Of a stretch of DNA of 64,000 nt, positions 47,901 to 59,400 are shown in pieces; positions within the stretch are counted from its first letter, which is position 1; each line of letters opens with the position of its first letter. The notes below the pieces were generated by a model. The model was not told where the DNA came from, did not search any database, and saw nothing but the letters and a program-made list of their open reading frames with translations. This DNA comes from Quillaja saponaria (Eukaryota > Streptophyta > Magnoliopsida > Fabales > Quillajaceae), in the NCBI GenBank assembly GCA_029379385.1, contig CM055613.1:16944001-17008000 (forward strand). Reading direction: 5' to 3'. The position numbers were made by a program, and so were the translations under genes.

Positions 47901-50900
47901 ATTGTGAAAAATAACACATTAGTAACAATGAATTTTAGTGCCAAGCACTCCTTCTTAAACATTACCAAGAACAAGAAATATAATTTAGATTTCTTTCGAC
48001 AAAAGAAATGTTACTTGAAGCTGATATCATATTCCTGTATGAAAGCAAATTGATGACCGTACAATATGCACCATACCTTCCAGAGTACTGGAAGCATGTG
48101 TAATCCTCATGAACAGTCTGGACTTTTATATCAGGCTGCTTGGAAATTATCTAATAAGAAAATACTGAAAAACATAAGTATGCAGTTGCTACTCAGAATC
48201 TCCAACATTCAGCATCGCATATTCATATACAAACCTTATTTACCAGTGGCTCATAAATAACTTCTGGTAGATAGGCCAAGGTTGTACCGCTGTCTATTAT
48301 TGTCCCCTTTTTGTCCCCAACCTCAAATACATCTGTTGATAGATTTAGGAAAGTGCGACCAACTTGAACCGCTGTCATGTTGACATTGTAATGTGGCCTT
48401 GAATAATTTTAAAAAAAAAAAGACATATCTCAAAAGAAGGGTTCCACAAACAAAATCCTTCATGTCTCAGTAATAATGAAGTGTTAAATAAAAAATTTAT
48501 CACTGTAAAAAGAGAAGGGCAACATCCAGAACATGAAAATCATAGACATTGACATTCATAGGCATTTCTTGTGTAAGTAACAACTGGTCAGTTGTTGGGA
48601 CAGCAACAAAAGATTAAAGCAATGTTTTGTTTCAACTTGTCAGCTAGTTGGGACCCCCAACTGCCTATTTCAGTTACTATCAGATTACATCTACATTTCA
48701 TGGAACTAGGAAGCTCCAGGTTATTTTCCTTAGAAAACCAGTTATGTTAAGAGGTACAGACAAGTATCCTCAAATAGCCTAAACAGAAAACTTAGAACAC
48801 ATGAGACTCTTCAGTTCACACAATCCAAAAACTAAAAGGAAAAACTCAATCTAACTGTAAAGTAACCCAAATTGATTTCATGCAGGGTTATTGGCCTTTA
48901 TTACTGTTATTATCAAGCAACTCAGATATGTTTAGGGCATCCTTGATGACATTGGATGTATAAATAGATTTTAGTAACAATGTCTCACTTGGAATATTGA
49001 AAAGAATATTTAAGATCTTCCGTCCTCAATGGTCCATCCGTCAATGGCCCCCCAAAAAATAGATCAGTCCATCTATCCAAAATCAATGTACTATCCTGTC
49101 TTTTCAATTCTTCTTTTTTTTATAAGTAATGATTTTATCAAAAGAAAAAAGGGGTAAGCTTTGTACAAAAGGCAAGTACAGACACCCAATTACAAATTAC
49201 AACTGAAGCCATCTAAGAAATCTACAAGAGAACCAGAAGATTGAAAATAGGGATAGATAGACATCCAATGGTACCACAATGTAAAAATGTACTCTTCAAT
49301 TTACCTAGTGGCACCTCCTCATCATTAATAAGATCAACCTCTTTAAACTAAATTTTACTTAATTATAAGTAAGATAATTAAGCCTTTACCAAAATCACCA
49401 ACAGACATTAAAATTAACAAGAAAAGGACTCCTAATTAACTGGCAAAAAATTGTCATAGATACATCTCAATATGTCTTAGATTACGCAATCCCTATCCTT
49501 ATTATCTCATTAGGGTTTATGTCATGAAGCATTTCCTTAACAAAATTTTAATATGTTAAAATAAAACAACCGCCGCTTTTCTTCCCATTCTTTCCTCATA
49601 ATCAGCTGCCTTCTCTATTTATTGAACACGTTATTGAAATCTTCTCAACTCATTTATCATAATCATACTACACTTATATGCTACAACCATTATACCACAT
49701 TGAACTCATCAAACCAAAAAACCTCAGGTACATACACATTTTCTTCTCTATCACCGTTTTTTCAACAAAAGAAGAAATTATATTGCTAAGAAGAAAGTAG
49801 AGAGAGCAAGAAGGAGGAAGAGAATTCCTCCTATAAGAAAGTGAAATAAGGAAAAAAATAATAACAATAATACAAAACAACCCTCCAATATCTTTTGATA
49901 TTGACTAAAGAAATTCCTAAAATGACCCCTGAATCAAAAGTCCATAAAGAAGCGAAGAAAACAACTTTATCCCAAAGCAGCTGCAATGTCAAATATTGAT
50001 CCTTGAGAATTCTTGAATTCCTCTCCGTCCATGCACATCAAGGCAAAGCTAACACAGTCCTCTACAAAGAATATTCCCTTTCTTCTTATGCCCAAAGCCC
50101 TTAAATCTAATCGATAGCATAATCTCCAAACATTGGGGACATACCCAATGCTCCTCGAATATGTTTAAGAGCTTGTCCAAATGTTTCTAGTGGTAGCACA
50201 ATGCAGAAAAAGGTGATCACAATCCTCGCAACTGTGACAGCACATAACACACACATCTAGTGAAGAGATAAAACTCTGAATATGATAGATATATTTACAA
50301 CCAAAAGGGAAGCCTATATTTATATAGGTTCCAAGAGACTCATTATCTCACATCTTAGCGGAATAAAAACAATAACTATATTTATTTTAATCCTAGTAAC
50401 TAACTACTACTCTTAGTTCCCATGTGGGATTAAATTATAACATAAAATAAACTTAAACTACTACTTAGAAAGAATTATATAATAATTATCAAAATCTAAT
50501 ATTTTTCAACCCCATTCTTGTCCTACATCATACAAAGAAAGAGCCTTATACGGTTGACACACATTTTTATTTTATAATGAGAAGTAATGATTTTATTAAA
50601 AGTGGGACTAAAAACAATAACTATATTTATATTAATCCAAGCAACTAACTACTACTCTTAGTTCCCATGTGGGATTAGACTATAACATAAAATAAACATG
50701 AACTACTACTTAGAAAGAATTATATAAAAATTTAATATTTTTCAACCCCATTCTTATCCTACATCATCCAAAGAAAGAGCCTTACATGGTTGACACACAT
50801 TTTTTAAAATAATGAAAAGTAATGATTTTATTAAAGAAAAAGGGGCAATATCTTTGTACACGAAATGGGTACAACTACACCCCACCCAAGGCAACGAAAC

Positions 50901-53419
50901 AAAACTACAAATTACAAGTCAAACTATAAAAGAAATCTATGAGACCCAATGGAGTGAATAGACATCCATTAGAACCAATAAGTAGAAAGTATAGGTATTA
51001 GGTATTGATCCTCTCTGATGGATGTTTATTTATCCATCTTTTCACTCCTTTGGGCCTCTTGTAGATTTTTAGATGGTTTAAAATGTAATTAGTAGTTTTC
51101 TTTTCTCTTTTGCCTTTGGTGGAGTGTGTCTGTACCCGTATTGTATACAAAGAAATTGCTATCTTAGGTCAAAGAAGCTTTAAAAACCTAACTAATTAAG
51201 ATCGGCTGCATGAATCATTTTTCAAAATTCGCATTGATCCAAAACATTATTTTCAGTGACTCTCAGAGCAATCATACCCTTCTAAAGGACTTCTTCTTAT
51301 ATAAATTTTGGTCACTCTTTATCCCGTCTAACAACTTTCACATGCACCATATCACATCTCCTAACTACGACATCAGATAGCCTACCTTGGTATGTCTAAA
51401 CCACCATAAGCAATTCTCTCTCCCTTACTTTTCAATTGGTGCATCATTCTACGTATCTTCTCATTTTGAGTTCTATTACAACAGTTAAAATCATACAACA
51501 TAACCGGTCTCATGGCCATTCTATAAATTTTCTTTTCATCCTATTCAAATTTTAGGATCACATAAAACTCAAGTTTTTCGCCACTTCATCAATCTTGCTT
51601 TAATTCTATGGCTTACATCATGCTTAATTGCACCATCTTTTTTGTAAAAAAGAACCTAGGTACTTAAACACTTCCTTCATCAGAAGTTCAAGACCATCAA
51701 AATCACTTCAGTCGAGCCTTGACCTATAATGGTACTTTAGCATTTGAAATAGGACTAGCAATAAGAAAACATGTGGCATTATGGTCATGAGCTAGAAAAG
51801 TAAGGAAAGGATAGCAAGAAATCGCAAAAACTATTTAGGGTCCAAAGCCTATTGTCAGATCCCCTAATGAATTTAACGTATCCAAGAATTAATGCTTACC
51901 TTAATTTAATATTTTTCTTGATTTTAGAAGTACATGCCTTAATTTAACTGAGGTCTTATAATTTTTTATTTGTTGTTTATTGCTGAACCATATGATTCAC
52001 GGTTTGATACAATTCATAATTCTAAAAATTGACCTTGTTGATTGACTATTCAAACCTCAGTGACAACCATGCTCCGACGCGGTTTGTATTTGTCATATTT
52101 CCCTTGGGTAATCTATATTATCACTTAAGACAGCATTATTAATACCCATTAAATGTAGAAAGAAAAGCACCGTAACTCAATTAGTGGGAATTGCCACCTA
52201 TGAGGTGAAGTGATATGGAGAACACTGTGCGGAAAGAGAAGAAAATGGAAAGTTCAGGGTGGCAAATTGAAAATCATACACCAAGGCAGTAAATTGAATT
52301 TTCCCACAAAAGGAAATTCCCATCAAGGATGGGTTAAAAGACACCATCAAAGTAACATATATGATAAATGACAATGTAACACTTCTAGCAAATATTCTTG
52401 ATGTCAAAACAAGTTTCATTCGGCTATAGGGAGAAAACAACAGCGTTCAACATGAAACTTCTGAATTTGATTATTTTTCCTTATATCTTCCTATGTCATT
52501 ATGTTTCTTTTGCAATTAGTATTTGTATCCTTAAACCCTTTCACTTCATTAACCCCCAAATCAAAGTATAACCTCTTGAATCACTCACAGATTATGTTCT
52601 AGTTTCTGAATATAGGTATTCCAGAAATCTATGTCGTACACAGCTGGCTACAATTCTTGTGAGAACTCACATATTTATGTTAGAAGCTTTACTAGAGTTA
52701 AATACTTCATGCTCAAGTTTATATCTGTTAATTCTATAAATATATGTTAAAATCTGACATTGAATTTCTCCTCAAGAGCTTCTGCTGCAACCAATAAAAA
52801 GCTATGCACTCATTGCTTAATTGACCCATTGTTTATAATTCAATGGGAGTGGCCATACATAGTGGGAAGTTTGATGCCCACATAATAGTATGGGAGTTTT
52901 TTTTCCTGAAAAGGGAAGTTTGTTTTTGTGTGCATAAATGTTATTTTTTTATTAAATATTAAAATAAATAATAAAAAACTAAAGGAGTACATGGGAGGAG
53001 GACTGTCCTCCTCCTAAACGGAAAAAAAAAAAAAAAGAAAAAAAAAGAGGTGAGTTTAATACAATAGAGCTCACCAATCGTGTTGCCTAACAACTAAAAA
53101 ACACCCTAAAATACACCAAAAGCAAAGCACCAAAGAAAAGAGTGGAAAACAATCTTATCCCCAGGAACAAGTCATCAAGAGATAGAGATCTTGCATGTAG
53201 TTCGGACAGACTTAAGGAATGCTGAAAATATCAAAAAGCCTATGCCAAAACACCAAAAGCAAAGGACAATGAAGAAAGAAAAAAAAAAAACATCACACAA
53301 ATACAAGGGGATAATGCCTTTGAATGTCTTTGCACATGGAACAAGTTATCAGTTGACTCTATTAAGAACTGCATTCCAAACCATAGTTATCAAAAACGCG
53401 ATACGTTCCGGGACGTGGG

Positions 53420-53462
<43 letters not shown>

Positions 53463-56400
53463 AGAAGTTGTAATAAGATAGAATTGAAGTAAAATGAGGA
53501 GAACAAGAAATACTCCTAGATAGGAAAAAAAAAACAGCCTTAATACAAAAGAGCATGTTAATTGCATTGCATGTCAACTAAAGAAACACCTGAACTGCTC
53601 TCAAAATAGAACACCACAAAGAAGCATGTAAAACAATCTTATCCCAAAGAAGAGACAATGGGAGATAATAATTACAAAAAATTTGGGCATTGCATTCCAG
53701 CCAAACTCCCCAATTCACCAAAAAGATAGCACAACTCCACAAACACTTCACATCCTTACTGCTGAGCAGTGTTATCAAAGGCACGCCTAAGACATGCCTG
53801 AGGAGCAAAAGGCTGCAAGGCGCAGACCCCCTCACCTACACACAACTAAATGCAAGCGCTAACCCTAAGGCACTACCTAGGCACACTAGGCACGCGCCTT
53901 TTCCATATTCTGAGGCACAATGAGGCGCACACAAGGCAAACATAAGGTGCGGCAAGTTTTTCTTTTTTGAAAAAAAAACCAAAAAAAACTCTTTAGTTTT
54001 TCTTTTTGAGTAAAACTCTTCATTTTTTAAGTTTTCTCATAATTAGGAAAATTCAAACATCGGGAAGAGTCCTATTAAGAATCAGAAAGGTCCCTACAAC
54101 ATTAAAAATTATATATATACCTAACTCAGCTGCTTAAGCAAAATTCTGAATCAAGCAACCTACTAACTGAGGACTAAGCTTCCCTGTTTCCTAGCCAAAA
54201 AGCATAACATATTTTCAGTGTAACTCCGCCTATTATCTATCATATTTTTCAATTACTTTCTCAATCTTTTTCTAATCTTCTACTTATTCTAATCATTGCT
54301 TAATCTAATCTCTCCTATTGTACAAAAAGCAGAGCATTTGGTGTTAGGTTTTACATGTTGTAAGCTTCGAATCATTGTAGGTAGATTTTTTTTTTTTTTT
54401 AATTAGATGTGCGCCTTGCGCCTAGGCTCTAGGGACCCTAATGCCTCGGTGCGCCTTGAGCCTTTGATAACACTGCTGCTGAGTGCCGATAATGAGTCAA
54501 CAAAAATAAAGCAAGGAGCTAGGAAAAAGCCAAGAGATGCTGAAGAAATCAAAGAGTCTACATCATAACTTCCAAACCAAAGAACACTGTAGAAAAATAT
54601 GCTCACTGATTTCATTATGCCGAAAACACATAACACAAACATCAAGAGATATGAATGTGGTACATTTAGAATATTTATTAGGTCAATCTATTGAGTTACT
54701 AGAAAATATAATACATTTCATATTAAAAATTATGCCAAGTTATTAGATAAATATTATTAAAATTATTTTATAGGAAATTAAATAATATTTTTTTTAATCA
54801 ACCATATTTATTACTTTTTATTTTTTGTAAATAATAATTACTTATATTATCTATCTTCTATTACTAATTGAAGAAAGAAAAAAAAATGTTATACAAAACT
54901 TTTATGTGGATGGATAGGACTTCTTTTTTTCTTGTTGCATTGTTTTTGAGTGGCTAAGGCATTCTTGGGTAGTAAACAAGCTTTAACACTAAGTCTTAGG
55001 CCATCTAGGCTCAGTCCTGTAAATAGAAAGAGAAAGAAGAAAAAAAAAAAAAAAGCTTCAAATAAGTTAAACGATGTGCATAGGGGGTCTTCTTCTCCAC
55101 CAAACATTAGGGGATAGAACCTACATCTACACAGCCAAGACCACATTGCTACAGGCTCTAATCTCTTCTTAGTTCTTACGCATTGAAGTTACAACCAAGG
55201 TCACTGCCTAGGAAGGCCAAAACTGCTATGTTTGCCAAGAAAATTCTCCGAAACTCTCTCTATAACCATATCCACAAAGCTCTTTGAGTTGCCACTTTTG
55301 ACAATTCGGATCGCAAACCACAATGCAGAACGAAAAAGTTCCACGATCCAGGACACTGATCTAGAACACAGTACTCAGGGGGTTTCAATGTTCATGGTAA
55401 CTATGATCTAAACAAAAGCCTTAACCTTAAATAGAACCTTAGCCTTCCAATAAACTTTTGACGTGAAAAGGGAAAGAGCGAAGTGGGAAGGGGAACAGTC
55501 TGGCCCCCGAACAAGAAAACTACAAAATGATTTACAAGAGAATGATCCAGAAGGATCAATAGATCAAACACACCAATTAAGTATATTAAGAAAGCGACAA
55601 GGTGCATGAGTGTCCAATAAACTAGTAAGATTAGAAACTTCATTTCCATTTAGAACTCTAAAGAAATGTAAATTCCAAGCAATATCACCACCCTCCAAAA
55701 CATAAAAGGAAGGAATAGGTGAAAATGGAGAGTTGAGGGCAAAGTCGAGGATAAATTACAACAAATGATCCATTCCCTCCCCAAACATCCTCCTAAAAAC
55801 AAATGATCGTCATTTCCAACTTTAATGTGAAGTAAAGGAGAACAGTGTGGAAATAAATGGGAGATGAACTTCTAAGGGCTAGCATGAGAAATACTTGAAC
55901 CAAATTGTTCTAAAATGTTCTGGTTTCTTCCTACTAATTCAGACATATGCCCTTGTGTCAAATTGTTCATTCAAGAACCCGGTTTGCCATTATCTTGTAA
56001 AGTTCAAATTTTCTTTGTGATTTAGATACAATCTAAATTCTAAAATCATCATTGTTATTCTCCTTTTCTTGGACTTGTGACTAGTACTTAATAAGCTTTA
56101 TTGTACCCCATTTTTCTTTTCCAAAACCGCAACATCATATTCAAAAATATTAAAAAATTATAGATAATAGAAGAAATTAATAAGGAACAAACCAGAATCA
56201 GTATTTCCAGAATAGAAATATCACATACTGGTTCGGTAATAGTGGAGTCACATTCACTTTTGGTTGCACAACATGCCCAATAGCAAAGATCCCACCACCA
56301 TTTATTCCATCCAAGCAATGAGCAAACATCTTTTTCACTTTTCCAGATGAAGCAAGTTGTGAAATCATCGATGAATTAGCTTTTCCAAAACCTAGTATTC

Positions 56401-59400
56401 CATCAAGTGCCTCTTCATTTGAAGAACTTAGGCCTCCAGATTGTCTAGCACCACACCTATCAAAACCATCAAAATCCTCATATTAAACAGATTAGGGAGA
56501 GACCAAAAACAAACTATTTCAAGTTACAGTTTTAAAACACAACAAAGAGAGACAAAAAGAAAGAATTCAGAACATGAATAATATAGTATATTAAAAGCTG
56601 AGAAGTAAATGCCTTTTTGTTTTTGTCAGAATGACTCTCACTAACAGGTGGAAAGCCCAAAATAGGAATTCCTTCTTTCCCTGAAAGCAAATTTCTGGAT
56701 GGCAGCTGACCTTCACTGTGAACGAAATTAAAATTTGCAAGCTCTTAATTGATCAAAGTCAACTCTCCAATAAAATTGCTTTTCCTCTCTTTTTTCAAAT
56801 AATGTAGACATTGCACTTTGTGAAGTGGCTCATATCATTTTTCAGAGAAAAATCTCACATCGAATTCATATGTAGATCACTATACCTGTTACTGTCAAAC
56901 TGCCAAGAAGAAACCATTGTTTTTCATCCTTTTTAGCAAATAGCTCTGCAGATTTGATTGTATAAGCTCTGGAGAGTGGAAGCTTTGACATAGGGTCCGG
57001 GTGTGGTTACTTGAGTGCTTAACAAGTCTGTAGCAGGCTTGCAAATGGCTTTTGGGGTGCTTCAGATACATTTGTACAACTGGATTCTATTGAGGTTGAA
57101 AAGTGAACAATGAGACTTTTTGGGATGATGTACATAGGATTCTTTTAAATTTGTATTTATTGATCATTATTCCATTGATAGTTATAAACAAGCTAACCAG
57201 GCTAGTTGTGTAGAGCGTACAGGAAGTGATTGTTAACAGAATGTCCAATTAATTTAGTGTGTGCAGGACTTCGTCATTCATTCCGTAGATGCATTTTTCC
57301 ATCTTTTATGTTGGAATTTTAATGTGTATATTCACAATAAAATTTATTTGGGGACTGGGATTATGCAATCCTGAGCTTCTATTTCATCTTTGCAGTTTAC
57401 AGCCTAAAAAACATTTCTTTTACCTAAATACACTAATTTTCGAAACTCTCTACTCATATAGCCTTCAAGAAAACACAGAAACTTCAACCCTTCTTTCTCC
57501 CACAATAACTCCTATTAAAGCCATTATTTCGACACCACCTTCAATCTTTCCAACCCTATAGTACACTGTAAACTTTATCTCAGTGATTGTTCAACCCTAA
57601 TCATTGGCCTAACTTTCAAACCCTAAACCTTTCTACAGAAGCTTAGGAAGATTATTAAATCTACCCTACATTGTAAATAAAAGGAAAATAAGAAGCATGT
57701 ATGACAGAAAGAAATTTGTTTTCACATCTTCCAGGAATAGTTATCTTCGGTCTACAGCACATAGGTACTACATAGGTACCTGGGGGAATCAGATCTTATG
57801 ATCTCAACCTCCACTATTGTTCTTAAAGTGGGAGGGTAAGGCAGTCAGAAAAATCATTTAAATTAATGTTATTGACTCTGTACAATTTGGAATTCCATTC
57901 TAATCTAGTGTTCTTGATCTTCTTTCCTCACCAGAATTATCTTCAAGAGATTGAAAACCTCATAATCAGAGGAAAAATCAAGGTACATTCCCCCCCCCCC
58001 CCCCCCCCCCCACGGCTTAATCTCTGTCATTCCCTCATTAAAAAAATATACTTTTGCTGATTCTCTGATCACCCATTCTTCGTTAGTCAGTGTTGGTTAT
58101 ACTGTCCTGACTAATGCAAGCACTGTAATGATTACAAGAGAGATCATTATGTAAGACTAAACACTTCCACAGGCATGAACATTTGTTTGTGTGTAAGTTC
58201 ACACAAGTGCCTGAGTGTCTGCAGCTGCATGAAAGTGTGTCTCCCTCCCTGTGTGTATTTATATGAGTGCTTGTGCATGTGCATGTGTGAGCAAGCTGAC
58301 ATGTATGTATGTACATATGCATGAACCACATAATTTGAATGACCTGACTGTCAATCCTCAACAGCTACCTACCTCTTATAAATTCCCTGACATAGCATCA
58401 AACAACCAAATATATACATCATCAGTATTAGGTGACAGTATGAATTATTACTATGGAACTACTCACCCAAATATAACACTCCCATTAGCTGAAGCAGTTT
58501 GAAGGTCTCCAGACACTTGATCATATTGCACAAAATCTTTTACAAAGTAGCCTGCAGTGGAGCTGCCATCTCCATATATCTCGAGATATGGACAGGACAT
58601 ATTGCTTGTGCATCCAGTTAGTGGACCTCCATTTATCTCTTTGCAGAACTCTTGATCACAGGGAACCAATTTCCCACTGCTGGACTCTTGTCTGTTGTAC
58701 AGAGTAAGATCAATCTGTTACCCCCCCTCCCAACCCCACCCAAAAGAAAAGGCCTACTCAAATATATAGGAGACAAGAAAGAGAGGTGCTAAAAATCTCA
58801 AAACTTAAACACTGATATCATTACATTCATGTCGATAAAATTAGTCAGAGGTTGCAATTTATAAAAATATCCAGAAAGGTATAACAAGGTGGACAAGAGC
58901 TATACACCAAGGGAGCTTCTTCTGGGGCATTCTGTGCACTGAATGCAGTTGACCCACATAATATCACTTCCTGTATCCACCTGTAAATAGTAATCCTTTG
59001 AAGGTGTTCCAATCCCAATTTTAGCATAATAAAGCCTACAACATTTCCACAAATACATAGCACGCAATTCAGAAAAGCAATTTCAAAATGCATAATAAGT
59101 AAGGTTTGACATGAACATGGTTGTTAGCAAATGCCTTTCCATTTCAGCAATTATTGAATCTAACCTATGAAGTTCAATTTAAGCTCCCAATTGGTTCACT
59201 AAGTGTTTCAACACGTTTGAATGATATTACAATCAGTTAGGAGACACACCAAACTGAAAACAGCTCAAACAAGTATCAGACACAGAGAAAATCAAATGGG
59301 CATCAAATCGAAATAACATAACCATACCCAACAGCATCGGGACGACCACTGCCACCCAAAGGTAAGTCGACGCCGGCGAGAAACTGAAGCTGACGGCGGC

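Noticed and set aside
53390..53430. TTATCAAAAACGCGATACG block before the AT microsatellite, similar to hAT ends
   Set aside because: Only one end is visible, with no inverted partner or duplication.
58083..58502. Cysteine- and threonine-rich ORFs in protease intron 3
   Set aside because: They are translations of a TG/CA-rich tract, not a gene.
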